DNA from: Erigeron canadensis
Taxonomy: Eukaryota; Streptophyta; Magnoliopsida; Asterales; Asteraceae
Direction of reading: 5' to 3'
NCBI RefSeq assembly: GCF_010389155.1
Contig: NC_057767.1
Span: 1,302,001 to 1,366,000 of the forward strand
DNA length: 64,000 nucleotides
Shown here: one piece after another, positions 11,680 through 23,248 of the stretch
Numbering within the stretch: position 1 is the stretch's first letter
Layout of the letters: each line of letters begins with the position of its first letter
Program-made: the position numbers and the translations under genes
Notes under the pieces: generated by a model
Told to the model about the DNA's origin: nothing
The model's database searches: none
What the model saw: the letters and a program-made list of their open reading frames with translations, nothing else

Positions 11680-12380
11680 CTAGGTATTTTACCCACACGA
11701 TGTGCGGCAAGAAAAAGAATTGTTTAATACATACATGGAAAAAAGTTTTTTAGGGAAAAAATATAGGGTAAAGTACGCCGGAATGTAACTAACTATGGCT
11801 GAAACGTTATATGTGCACAATTTCAAGTTGACCTTTATTGTATGCGTGGACTTCCAAAAAGAATGATAAATCTTTTTCAGATTCATTAATAAAACTTACA
11901 AACTTAATTTTTTATTTATATATATATATATTTGTGTAAAACTAAGTCATTGAATTGAAAGGATGGAAAGAACTAACATTGTTTTGGATGAATTAGAATG
12001 AAAACTCATTGTGTTGGACAGATTTTTCATAATAGACATGAAAGATATTAAAAAAAATTGCTAAACTAAAAAGATAAATAAATATATACACTCAAGATTT
12101 ATAATATATATAACTATCTTTGCCTACAAAATTTGAATCTAATATTATTATTTTTATACGGGATATGAGATTTAATGATAAATAATTTGATGCAATGTAT
12201 TGATGTCTTTGTATATGTTTTTTTTTTTTAATTTAATATTTATTTAATAGAAAAATATTGTTAAAAACATATGGAGATGTCATGTAGATAAAATCCAACG
12301 TGGCAACTTTTTAGCATAAGTTTGGCTTTGAAGATAACTTTAAAAGGCTTGAATTACTATTCTTTTAATAATTATATAGA
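11680..12380 (-). mobile_element. Non-autonomous Helitron, 701 bp
   Basis: On the - strand it starts TCTATATAATTATTAAAAG (from 12380) and ends with CCGCACATCGTGTGGG, a stem CCACAC/GTGTGG-type hairpin, then TAAAATACCTAG (11680-11683). It is flanked by A (11679) and T (12381). No helicase is present. The interior has only chance open frames. Confidence 0.65.
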
Positions 12381-12952
12381 TAGTAGATTTGAATATCCTT
12401 GTTTTCGAATTGTATTGTATAAAAACAAAAACAAATACGGGAGAATCTCCATTTGTTGTATGTATGGGTTAATTAAAAGAGAGAAGGGTATTTAAGGAAG
12501 AGTTGGTTGTTGAATGGTTTAGAAAGCTTTTTAAGATGGAATGGGTCAGTATCTCGTTCAGCATGATTCTTGTTCAGACGGGTGAAACAAACACTCTGAA
12601 TGCTGACCGATTCAACACTGAGTGCCCATTCGGTTACAATCAAATACACCGTAATTAAGAGTGTATCTAATTTTACATTCTAAGTTCTGATATTTTAAAG
12701 TATTTTTATCACTTTATCTCAATTATATTTACATCAAAAAACACCGCCATCACCACTACTAGACTAATATTCACCGCGATCATCACCAGTCTCGCCGCCA
12801 TTACGTCACAGTCGTCAAATTGCACTGGCGCCTTGTAATAGTTGATTATATATATCTAAATATTGTTGTATTTTTCTAGTTTACTTACAATTTACTCCAA
12901 TTTACTCTAATATATCTAAATATTGTTGTGTTGTTCTCCTTTTATAGATAGG

Positions 12953-13249
12953 GGGTGTTTGGCCTAGCTTATATTTTTATGTTTATGCTTTTATTTTACA
13001 AGTTGTTTATGTTTATATTTTATAAGCTTACAAGCTCTTTTGATAGTGTTTGGATTAGCTTATCTAGTTTATTACCTATTTCAATGGCTTGTGTTTGAAA
13101 ACCATTGTTGGAGAAGCTTATCAAAACTAGCTTATATAAGCCCAAATGCTTATGTTCAATAAGCTAGGCCAAACACCCAAATGGCTTATCATATGAAATA
13201 TAAGCTAAAAAAGCATTAAGCCTTCATAAATAAGCTAGGCCAAACACCC
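12953..13249. mobile_element. MITE with GGGTGTTTGGCCTAGCTTA ends, 297 bp
   Basis: The left tip GGGTGTTTGGCCTAGCTTA (12953-12971) is the exact inverted copy of the right tip at 13231-13249. A third, internal copy of AAGCTAGGCCAAACACCC near 13160 suggests an insertion or duplication inside the element. The interior has repeated AAGCTTAT-type motifs. The superfamily is uncertain because no clear target duplication is visible. Confidence 0.75.
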
Positions 13250-13256
13250 TCATAAT

Positions 13257-13274
13257 ACATATCTTTGTGTCCAC
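13257..13274. repeat. 18-bp LINE target site duplication, left copy
   Basis: ACATATCTTTGTGTCCAC matches 14232-14249 (ACATATCTTTGTGTCTAC) with one mismatch. The two copies bracket the LINE fragment and its A-rich tail. Confidence 0.85.
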
Positions 13275-14165
13275 AATAGAAAAAGTTAAAGTCTCGGGAA
13301 TGGGAATTAACAATTTGATCATTGGCGAGGTAGGAGATGGGAAGACGATTCGTTTTTGGCTTGATCCATGGATTTGTAACATGCCTCTGAAAGAAAAAGC
13401 TCCACATTTATTCAAACTTGAAGGGGCGAAAAAATGCAAGGTAAGTGAGCGATACAACTATATTAATAATTGCTTTGAAGATGAATGGAAATGGTCTAGA
13501 GATTTTGAGGGGGAGGTCGAAGTAGGGGAATGGGTGGAACTAAAGTCAATGCTTGCTGATGTTAAATTATCGTCAAGCAATGACAAGTGAAAGTGGATGG
13601 GAAGCAAGGATCGGGAATTCTTAGTTAAAAAGGTTAAAGAATCTCTTAAGGGGGACAAGGATTATAGTAGTAGATATGTGCTCAAATGGTCCAAATGGGT
13701 TCCCAAAAAATGCAATATCTTTATGTGGCAAGCGGCGATGGATCGGATACCCACACTTCTAGCCTTAAAAGAACTAGGGTGTCACTTTGGGAATATGCAA
13801 TGTGGGCTATGTAATCTTGAACCAGAATCTGTTGACCATATGTTTGGGTCTTGCGAGATCTCAATGAAAGTGTGGAATAACATAAGCAAATGGTGCAAAG
13901 TGAGAGCCTTTTTATTTTTTCCTTCAAAGATGTCATAGAGATGCGCAAGTTTGTGGGTTTAGGTAAGAAGGCTAAATTTGTGTTAAAAGGCATTATCATG
14001 GTTTCATGCTGGATTCTATGGAAGACCAGGAATGAAAGTTTCGGTAATCGACGTCAACGTTGGAAGAATTATAAACAACATCAAGGCATCGAGTTTTTTT
14101 GTGGTATAAGAATAGAACTAAAAATCGCACAATTAGTTGGAAAGATTGGTGTAAATTCAATATAA
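13267..14165 (+). pseudogene. LINE ORF2 C-terminal fragment, reverse-transcriptase zinc-binding (zf-RVT) domain
   Basis: The reading starts with a GDGKTIRFWLDPWI motif typical of the segment between reverse transcriptase and zf-RVT. It then runs through KWVPKKCNIFMWQAAMDRIP and a Cys pattern CGLCNLEPESVDHMFGSC, the zf-RVT signature. A TGA at 13588-13590 interrupts the frame. After a frame change near 13900 the tail continues with CWILWKTRNESFGN, the usual C-terminal motif. It lacks endonuclease and reverse transcriptase cores, so it cannot be functional. Confidence 0.85.
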
Positions 14166-14231
14166 TGTGAATGTTTGTATATGTTGTCCACTTCTTCTGA
14201 CTTATGAATAAAATTTACCTTTTCAAAAAAA
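13275..14231 (+). mobile_element. 5'-truncated LINE (L1-type) insertion, 957 bp
   Basis: It contains only the 3' end of ORF2: the zinc-binding segment downstream of the reverse transcriptase. It ends TATGAATAAAATTTACC, TTTTC and an A run (14225-14232). It is flanked by an 18-bp duplication. The 3' tail closely resembles that of the LINE at 56931-58271 (ATGAATAGAATTTTAC, TTTTC, A run), so both belong to one family. 5' truncation is the usual outcome of target-primed reverse transcription. Confidence 0.85.
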
Positions 14232-14249
14232 ACATATCTTTGTGTCTAC
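14232..14249. repeat. 18-bp LINE target site duplication, right copy
   Basis: Matches 13257-13274 with one C/T difference and directly follows the A tail of the LINE. Confidence 0.85.
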
Positions 14250-14646
14250 TGTCAGAGTTGACTTTAAAGTGTTTTGTGCCTAGGTCGACACGAAAAAAAA
14301 AAAGTTCATAGGCTATGAGCAAGGAATTCGATATTGACCTAAAACAAATATATGCGTGTACCAAATGTTTTAGCCACCTGATTAGAACGCCCATAGCTAA
14401 TTATTATAAGTAGATCAAGATACTATATTAGTATATCAGTATAAAGGTTCTAAATAAAATAACACAAATACTTGTTTTCATTAAAATTCACTGTGCATCA
14501 TAAAAATCGTCATGCATCGATATATATACTTGTATTTCGTGAAATTTATGCTTCAAATTTATCATGACCTAACGGTCAAGATTTTGTTTTATTTGTTTCA
14601 CCTTAATACTTGTTTTATAATAACCAACCTCTAAGTATATAACATA

Positions 14647-14696
<50 letters not shown>

Positions 14697-15644
14697 CATA
14701 TATGTATATATAAAATTTACAAATTCGCCCCCCTTAAAAAATCTGGTGTTGTGTGCTCATCCATTTTTGCCTTAGGCCTAAGCCTCAGAGTATGTACGTG
14801 ACACAACTAGCTTATATCATCAGTTTGTTGTTAAAGTATTTTGTATTGTTATGATAGTTATTTGTTTTTCTTTTACATGATTAAATTAAATTTCAGTTTA
14901 ATGTAGATATTTAAGATAATTCTTGTGAATGTCGGTATTTCTTATTGATGCCTGTTACCTTAACACTTAGACGGAAGGAGCCCGACCCCATAACAATCCT
15001 AACGTATCTTTTCATCGTTGTATGCATGCTCATATTGCTTATAAATACATGTGCCGCCACTTACAAATGTAATTTTCCAATCTACATACAATGGTGATCA
15101 TAGGATTGAGATCTTTGTTGTTTTTAATATTATTAGTAAAGTTATAAAAAAAAAAAATTAACCTTTGAATTATAATCGAAAATCAAAATTCAAAGATAAT
15201 TTTGAATCTTGATTCATGATTTTATTTCAGTAGATAAAATATTTCCAACTTAACTGAAAAAGTTAAAACCAAATTTTTTAAAAGAAAAACGGTATTACTT
15301 ATCAATGAATGGTCTAAAAATACATACTACTCCGTATTATTTTTTTTTTAATTTCGAGCAGTACCGTAATACATATTTAATATTTTAGTGGTAAAAGTTA
15401 AAGATAGGGTGAGATACACCTGATTGAATTAAGTTGGCAGACGGTCCGTCAGATGAGTTCGGCCCCTCAACCGCCGTCTAGTCAGATTCACATTATTACT
15501 CCTATCTATGTATCCTATCAGTTTCCTTCCTTTTAGGTTCTTTGTAATTATGACATACATAAAATTGTCAATTTAACTAAAATACTAGTACTACAATATA
15601 CGAGTAACTATTTTCTAGCCCTTAGAAAAAAAATATATATATAA
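14250..15644. other. AT-rich intergenic stretch with a TA microsatellite
   Basis: A (TA)n tract of about 20 units lies at 14653-14692. Otherwise the stretch is AT-rich noncoding sequence with an isolated ACTCCGTAT motif near 15330. No open frame of interest was found on either strand. Confidence 0.5.
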
Positions 15645-16215
15645 GTAATTTCTGAGTACACGAAAAAAAAAAAAAACTACAATATAACTTTTCAAAAAAA
15701 AATGTATAACTAATTTCAGAGTAAAGTTAAAAATTAAAAACAAAAAACTATTTCATGAGTAAATAATTTAAATATAAAAGCTCACTTCAAAAATTGTGAA
15801 TTTTTAAAGTGTTATACTTTTTAGTGTGAGATAAAGGTAATTTCTGAGTACACGAAAAAAAAAAAACTACAATATAACTTTTCAAAAAAAAATGTATAAC
15901 TAATTTCAGAGTAAAGTTAAAAATTAAAAACAAAAAACTATTTCATGAGTAAATAATTTAAATATAAAAGCTCACTTCAAAAATTGTGAATTTTTAAAGT
16001 GTTATACTTTTTAGTGTGAGATAAAGGTAATTTCTGAGTACACGAAAAAAAAAAACTACAATATAACTTTTCAAAAAAAAATGTATAACTAATTTCAGAG
16101 TAAAGTTAAAAATTAAAAACAAAAAACTATTTCATGAGTAAATAATTTAAATATAAAAGCTCACTTCAAAAATTGTGAATTTTTAAAGTGTTATACTTTT
16201 TAGTGTGAGATAAAG
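15645..16215. repeat. Tandem array, three copies of a ~190-bp unit
   Basis: Copies start with GTAATTTCTGAGTACACG at 15645, 15837 and 16027, and the array ends at 16215 after GTGTGAGATAAAG. Unit lengths are 192, 190 and 189 bp. Nearly all the difference is in the length of the A run following ACACG. The copies are otherwise almost identical, implying recent expansion. The unit is noncoding, AT-rich and unlike any other part of the window. Confidence 0.95.
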
Positions 16216-16344
16216 TTTTACAAACATACAAATTTTTTATAATTTATTCATCATAAGTAAAATTATGTATATTAGTACTATTATCCTTATTCTGTATCAA
16301 AGATGATTGGAAAAAAAAGAATGAAATAATAATTTTATTTGTAT

Positions 16345-16593
16345 GATTTTCATTTTTCGTCACTCAAGTAGCTATATTTTCACTTTTTGCCTCTCGGTGT
16401 AAGGTGAAATGAAATTGGTGCACTCACGTGTCTAGCATGTGCGTACATTAACAACCATTTTTTAATGTCGTATGGCCAAAGGAGGATTATTGCAAGAATT
16501 AGCCAACTTTAAAGTTAAAATTGTAATTTTTAAAGTTTAAGGATCAAAAGTGAAAAACATGCCAACTTCAAAGACGAAACGTGTAATTTACTC
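16345..16593. mobile_element. Decayed relative of the 2050-3379 Mutator-like element
   Basis: The segment 16490-16593 matches the right arm of the 2050-3379 element: GCCAACTTTAAAGTTAAAAT, then AAAAACATGCCAACTTC, then GTGTAATTTACTC. The left side retains only CATTTTTCGTCACTC-type sequence. It is a short, diverged copy without clear target duplications. Confidence 0.6.
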
Positions 16594-19203
16594 TTTTTTT
16601 TATGGATGATAGTTATTTTAATGGTGTTTTAGGTCAAATAAATTTAAAATTACAATCAATTTGGATAACTTTAAACTTTAAGAGATTTTAATACCAATGA
16701 AACTTATGAAAATGTATTTGTTTCACTAAATGAGAAATGAAACTACTAAAAGTTGTGATATATATTCTTATAAACGCTAAAGTAACAAAAACCGCTTAGA
16801 AACCATAAAAAAGACTCAAGAGTGAGCAGTTGGCGTAAGATTAACCATGTATCCGCTTTTCATGTACATGATTTGCTCTCTTACCATAACTCTCTAGTTA
16901 GTGATACAATGTGGAAGAAATTTCTCAATGTAATATTCCAAAGTATAACTATTTAGTGCTTATAGAAGAAAAGAAATGAGGTGATAGGATGAAAGCACTC
17001 ATGTCTCCTTGCCAACAATAATGAATAGATCAAAGTTGTATATATCCTTCATATGGATTTTGAACCGGGAATGATAGAAATACATGGTTTAATTGTATGT
17101 CATTGTTGTAATTTCTTTTTCTATTTCAACCTTGTAAGCATGTTTCTAACGTCTTGCTGGTATATGAAATATGATTAACCTTTGCCGTTAAAAAAAATTA
17201 TAACATTGTTGTGAAGGTTACCTTGCAAGGGCGGTTATATGAAGTGGCAAACTAGGTACACTAACCAACGTTAGATCGGAAATTTTTCTAGCAAACATAT
17301 AAGAAATTATAATTGAACAGATGTTATTCAAGAGTTGGGACCTAAATAAATTATAAAGAAAATCTTTTGAATCATATGAAGTAAATATATTATAATTAGA
17401 TAGACATATTCTTTTATTCCTACATCTGTTAGTTATATAATAAAACAATGTAGAAAAACACATAGTCTCTTCTTTTAATCTTAATGATTCATTAGTAACA
17501 TAACCCTAAACTTTTAGGGTTTTTGTCACTCTTTTTTCATTTATAGTTCAAAATCTCTAATATTTAAAACACTAAACTTATCTAAAAATTATTCCAATAG
17601 TCCTATTTCATAATAATAATACAACTAATTTGCAAAATTTAAGAGTGGTCACGGGATGAGGAGGAACAAAACAAGATTTACCAAGAATCAACTCTAATAG
17701 TAACAATTGTACATAATAAAAACTCATCTTTTTAGTCTATACAGTTAAAATAGTGGTCGGAAAAGAAGTTGAATTAATGATGTGGCAAAGTATGACTAAG
17801 AAATCTTATAAGAATTTCGCTTAATTGTTAGTAGGTACTTGTGAAAAAACTCGCTTTGCGAAAGAATTTCACTTCTGAAGACCGGACCCGTTTTTGAGTA
17901 CGGGAAAAAAAAGATTTTTACCCGAAATTAACTAAATTTAGATACACGTGATTTTCATTCCTAGATACTGTCACTTTTACTTTGAAGTTAAAAGAAAAAA
18001 ATTGTACTACATGTTAATATGAATAATCTTGGTCGCGTCACAATATGTCAATATTGTTAGATACCAATCTTAATATTTCTAGATCAAATGAAAAAGGACA
18101 ACATGTTTTGTCATCACTATATTAAATGTTATCATTGTATATTTACGTCTTATTTGCAGAGGACACACGGTGAAATGAAAATACAAAATCAATGTTTTAA
18201 CATTTTCTCCAAACACTCGACTGCATTTAATTGTCCTACCGCCATTTCTTCTATTTCAAATTTGAATAATTTACAAGATAACATGAATAAAATAAAAAAA
18301 CTTATGGAAAATGATATTTATTTTTCGTAAACATAACTAATAATCATATTAATAACGCATGTTTTTCAATCGAAAAATGTATTTACCAAAAAATTGTATA
18401 TATGTACAATTTAACAAGCCTAGAATTTATTTATTTTTATCTCTTTATTTAGGGACATGCTATGATACATCCATTTTCTAAAGACACCCTATTACTCATA
18501 TTACTAGTTAAAGTTTTAATTTATTACATTTTCCAATATAATTAAACATTAACAGATAAATTATAATTATTTTTTTTGCATTAAATGACAGTGAGTTTAT
18601 ATATATCCTTACACTATTTATTTTTTTGTAATTAATTGTTTTATTATTTTTGAGTTTTTAAATTTAAATGTTACATCTTATAGTTTTACACATCTATTAT
18701 TATTAATTATTTATTTATTATTATTAATATTAATATTACAATTATTACTATTAAATATATTTACTTTTTGTTAATAAAGTATAATGTCTATCACTTACTT
18801 TTGTTAACTTTTATTTAAATGCTAAGTTAATTAATATTTTTATGAGCGAGATTATTTTACTGTTGTTAAACTTTTGTTGTTAAATTTGTTTTTAAAACAT
18901 TTGTTTATATTTATAATTATTATTATTAATATTAAAAATTTTAAATTTTTTATTAAGCTTTTTATTTAAGACGTCAATTCTTTTATATTTTATTGTAGTG
19001 TTTATTTTGTTAGCTCACCCGCAGCTTATCTATGAAAAAAAGTTTTTGTTGATATAAATGATTAGAGATATTTTTAATGTCTTATATTAGTTATTGTTTT
19101 TTAGAATATATCTTCACTAGTTTTGTTATTTTTGGACTTTTATATAATACATAAGTTTTTTTGTCAATAATATTTAACAATAATATATAAAGATAAATAT
19201 AAA
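16594..19203. other. AT-rich intergenic stretch, no gene seen
   Basis: Around 17160-17195 the sequence GATTAACCTTTGCCGTT followed by an A run looks like the 3' tail of a retroposon, but nothing upstream codes for one. Short open frames at 17218-17463 (-) and 18088-18330 (+) have no family resemblance. 18420-19200 is extremely AT-rich. Confidence 0.4.
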
Positions 19204-19492
19204 CGAGCATGGTACCCGCGCAATGCGGCGGCGAGACGACAATGACAGTGGTGTGATGGCGGCGACGGATGGTGACGGTGGCGGCGACATTAATTGGTGT
19301 AGGTAAATGTATGTGATTTAAAAGGGGTTAGTAGAGATATTTTATAATATAATGGACTAATGATGTAATTTAATATTAAGGGTTCTTGGTAATTTAATTC
19401 ATTAAAGGTATTTTGGTCAATTCGTATGTCTCAATTTTTGTAAACTTTCAACATGAACTTATAATTTTTATATACTAATATAGAAGTATAGA
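19204..19492 (-). mobile_element. Short Helitron-like element with CTCG 3' end, 289 bp
   Basis: On the - strand it starts TCTATACTTCTATATTAGTA (from 19492) after an A, and ends GCCGCATTGCGCGGGTACC then ATGCTCG before a T. The hairpin region and CTCG end match the element at 4616-5012, and the insertion is again between A and T. Internal sequence is a GC-rich patch of GGCGGCGACGG-like repeats near the 3' end. Confidence 0.55.
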
Positions 19493-19695
19493 TACCTGAT
19501 GACTTTCTTAGCCGCTTCCTATATCTCTTCTTTTCCTGCATCCTCATATAGATAAATTTTATTGAAAATATATATATTGTGTTAGTAAGAAAAAGAAAAC
19601 ATTTAATGTATGGTTAGAAAAAAATAAAGATAATAAATGACATGGTTCAATAAACAAATCTAAAAGACATTTAATGACATAATTAATTAAGGCGC

Positions 19696-19847
19696 CTGGT
19701 ATCCCGACAATATTTTTGATAACCCGACCAGACTATTAATGACAGGGGACCTGTTTTTACTCTACCAGATTTGTCATTACAGACATGGAGGCCCACACTA
19801 TTTTGGAGCGATATGGTCGAGATACCAAAAACTTTGGTTGGGATACA
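19696..19847. mobile_element. Palindromic MITE, ~150 bp
   Basis: TGGTATCCCGACAATATTTT (19697 onward) pairs with AAAACTTTGGTTGGGATACA (right end). Inner segments also pair: TTTGATAACCCGACCA with TGGTCGAGATACCAAA. No clear target duplication was found, and no coding sequence is present. Confidence 0.6.
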
Positions 19848-20063
19848 CCATCCGTTAATTAACTAATGATTATATAGGTGTACTATTAGCATATCTGAAG
19901 TACCTTTAGACACTCTATTTATTTCATTGCACACTTATTCTTGTAAGAATATTTTAGTATCTGATTTATCAATGTGACATTTTTGTCAGCGATCCATAGG
20001 GTTTATAATAAATACGACTTTTAATTTACAAGATAAAATGTGATCACATGATACAAATATAAA

Positions 20064-20100
20064 CTAGATCTATACCCGGTCGTTGACCGGGTTAAACACA
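20064..20100 (-). mobile_element. Helitron 3' terminus (5' end not found)
   Basis: On the - strand, CCCGGTCAACGACCGGG forms a strong hairpin followed by TATAGATCTAG and a T, the canonical Helitron 3' end (20064-20067 is the CTAG). The matching A|TC 5' end would lie to the right, and I could not place it. If it lies beyond 22.3 kb, the AAA-ATPase fragments at 21.3-22.3 kb are inside this element. Confidence 0.6.
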
Positions 20101-20231
20101 AGAAACTTATACTACCAAAAACACAAAGCATGTTATTATTTATCACAAAAGTAAAAATATCCAATTTTCGTTTATTGGACGTAACATAAAACACTACGAA
20201 TCCAAAAATAAGATAGTTGAAACTTGAAAGA

Positions 20232-20236
20232 TAAAA

Positions 20237-20299
<63 letters not shown>
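20232..20299. repeat. Compound microsatellite A14-(GA)n-G10
   Basis: An A run (20232-20245) passes into about 22 GA units (to 20290) and then a G run to 20299. This is a plain simple-sequence tract. Confidence 0.95.
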
Positions 20300-21292
20300 T
20301 TAAAACTAATAAACGTGACAAATTGGGATAGTATAATGTCCTTTATTTCTAGACCACCCAACACTAAATGGTACGCCCAAATACATACTTTTGCTGCTTA
20401 GAGTCAATCTACATATTCAATAATGTTTAACATGTCGACACCATAAACTGCAAAAGATAGCATATCTTACCATTAGGAAGATGCTTCCGTAGCTATTTTT
20501 GATGATGTGATTATAATAAAAGGGAACGCTTATCAAATGATTGACTCAAAGAAGTGTATATCACTTGCATTGGAGAGCTTTGGTGCTCCAGCTTTCAGGA
20601 TAACGGGTGAACTCCTCTTTGTTCCCTTTAACATATTCATGCAAATGAGTAATTCGATTAACTTCTCTTCTCTTTCCTTCTGCACAATCTGTAATATCAA
20701 AGTTACATAGTCAGTTAGAACTTGATATATTTAGCCAACCACTGCGTGTGTACTACCCGGATGACAACTAACATTCTTTTTAAGCAGGTGTGACCAGATA
20801 AGTTGAGAAGGCATTGGGTATTTTTAATGAGAAACACACATACCTTCAGCTTTTATTGCAACTTTTTTTAGCATCAAATAGCTCCCCATCCCTAAGTCAA
20901 CTGGCAAATGGTAGTCTTAATTAGCTCACTCCCAAAAAGCATTTCAAATATGGCAAAAGAGTCAATGATTGCTTCACTATAATGATAAGAAAATAAATAC
21001 GGAAAAACACACATATGAGCTCATGGATGATTACTGATGAAATCTGAATAGAAAATATGACTCTAGAAAATCTTGAACATTAGTGGCAACTTACGACCAG
21101 ACCTAAACATTATTACTACGGTGGCTGGGTTGTAAAAAAGAAAACGTCCATTCATTTTAATCAAAAAAAGATGCTTACTAAAGTTTTATAACCTTCGTAA
21201 TCAAAAAGAGATTACTAAAGTTTTATAACCTTCGTAAATCGTTTTTTTGTCATAATCTATTTTATAAATTGCACAAAAGGAGTTTTGGTTCT

Positions 21293-22298
21293 ACCTGGGC
21301 CATACAAAAAGACACCTTTTTTTATCCTTTAATTCTCTGTTGACACCAGATTCTTCTTCGGGTACTTTGGGTCTCCCTGCACAATGTAGATCATAAAACC
21401 TGTTAAAAGGAGTTTAGGTATATGCTTGAGACTATTACTTATGTGAGTAGGAGAACGTACTCTTGACCTGAGATATAGACGCTCAGTCCACATAAAGTTG
21501 TTGGACTTGAGATATGTAGATATACAGTATTTACGAACATGAAGTGGAACCAAGAAAATAATATATATTTTAGAGCTAAACTTATAATAGATTTCAAGAG
21601 TTGTTTTATGTCCTTCCCATTTCAAGTTTACGTGTGCCAGACAATTTCACCAATCCATGTCAGAGTTAAACTTCATTTATGATACACATATACAATCAAC
21701 AAAAATAAAGTCATTGTCTGACCATCCCCCTTTTCCGCATATACTTGTAAAATGTATGGTTTCGATTGGTTATTGACCCAAGTTTATAAAACTGACCCGT
21801 TTTGACCCATTGCCAAAACTACCGGCTAGCCCATTTTCCCACCTCTAAGCAACAGCATGACGAACCAAGACAAATTTTATTTTTGCAAATAAACATAAAC
21901 AATACATAACTATATAGAGGTATACCTATACAAATGATGTTGTATACCCTGTATAATTTGTTCACTATTCCACAAAAAAATTCTACTATCAGCCCCTCTT
22001 TCTTATCCACATCCAAGTCCCTGCTCGTATTTACATATAAAAGAAGTTAAGAAACTATATACAAGTCTTTTGGCTTCTTGTATACTGCACAAAATTTGGA
22101 TGTGTGCATCTGCGTTTAACTAACAAAAGATTAATTAAGTTGTATGTAAGGGGGTTTGTATGAGGGAATGGAAAACAATACAAGAAGGGCTAGTATTTTC
22201 ATTGGAAGTTTCATACCTAAATGTACTTGGTGCCAATACGAATAACCTCAACATATCCAACTTCATCATGTAGGCCAATGTCTATCACCCGATCAAAC
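21293..22298 (-). pseudogene. AAA-ATPase (CDC48/p97-like) gene fragments
   Basis: An exon-like piece at 22217-22298 (- strand), bounded by a CAG acceptor and a GTATGA donor, reads FDRVIDIGLHDEVGYVEVIR, very close to the second region of homology in a CDC48 D1 domain. It then ends in a stop where the family has Lys. Downstream on the same strand, at 21322-21293, KKGVFLYGPG resembles the Walker A approach of an AAA domain. The order fits D1 then D2. No intact domain remains. Retained splice sites suggest capture at DNA level rather than a processed copy. The second piece is short and could be chance. Confidence 0.45.
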
Positions 22299-23248
22299 CT
22301 GCCAAAAATTTCCCGAGTAAACGAAATCCAACTTAGCTTGCATCAACTTAAAGGTTTTAAACAAAGATAAAACCTTGTAATAAAAAGAACCCATTATACG
22401 CTATTCATCAAGTGATCGCGTAAACCCTTGAAACACATAGATCAGGAACATATGTTAAAACAAAAAGTAAGGCGGTTCAAAAAAATTAAAAAGTATGAAT
22501 GTTATCAACACAATCTAGTTAAATATACCTTTGTGTTCACTGGCTCAACTATTTGCCCTTTTTTATTCGACTCAAGTATTTGTATCACAATGCTGAAAAT
22601 AAAAACAACCCATTAAACCTATTCATCAAGTTACATCAGAAAATACATAACTAATAGAGTACTCTACAAATAAATAAATTAAATTAGTGTAAAATAAAAT
22701 ATAAAATTGATAATACATGAATATCCTCCATTGTTGATGTATCCCCAAAAAACTATGGAGAGAATGGAACATGGAGATGGTTTCCAATGAAAAAACGACA
22801 ATGGTTGTAGTGGTGAATACAAAGACGATGGAGGCAGAGACCCGGTTGGTGGAGGTTGGCGATGTTAGACAACATATTTACAACCAACCCAAAGATAACT
22901 AAAGATGATGGCGATCGATGTTTTTAGGGTTTTGTTTAGGTTGGGGTATTGGAAGAGAACACAAATTATAGAGGCCTTGGTTACCTTTGGTGACTGCCGT
23001 CGAGGTGGGGGTTCTTGAAAGGGTGTTTGAATGTGTGTGAGAGGAGAAAATATTGATTATAGATAATCTCCATTTGTTTATTCGGGTGTCTGAATGTGTG
23101 TGAGATAAAATAGAGACCTGTTTGACCCGTTTAAAAGTTGACTTTTTATTTAAATGGTTGAGATCAATTCTTTAATTGAATTTAAATTGCTGAGATTACA
23201 AAAAAACTTTATTTTTTTCTCACTTTTGTGGGAGCCATATATATAATA

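Larger units (their letters stand above)
10838..12650. mobile_element. Old inverted-repeat element split by two later insertions
   Basis: GGTGTGTTTGATAACACATAA (from 10839) and the complement of the right end at 12630-12650 (GGTGTATTTGATTGTAACC) are similar inverted termini. Further matches inside include CACTGAATGATTC against GAATGCTGACC/AACACTGAGTG. A foldback MITE (11395-11653) and a Helitron (11680-12380) sit inside. Target duplications were not convincing (6 of 9 bases), so the pairing of these ends is tentative. Confidence 0.45.

Noticed and set aside
13216..13999. Minus-strand open frames overlapping the LINE fragment
   Set aside because: They are the antisense of the ORF2 zf-RVT coding sequence, which explains their length.
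15645..16215. CRISPR-like or regulatory array
   Set aside because: Plant nuclear context, units of 190 bp with no distinct spacers; it is an ordinary tandem duplication.
17140..17195. Third LINE tail (CTTTGCCGTT followed by an A run)
   Set aside because: No coding sequence of a LINE upstream and no matching target duplication; mentioned only in the intergenic note.
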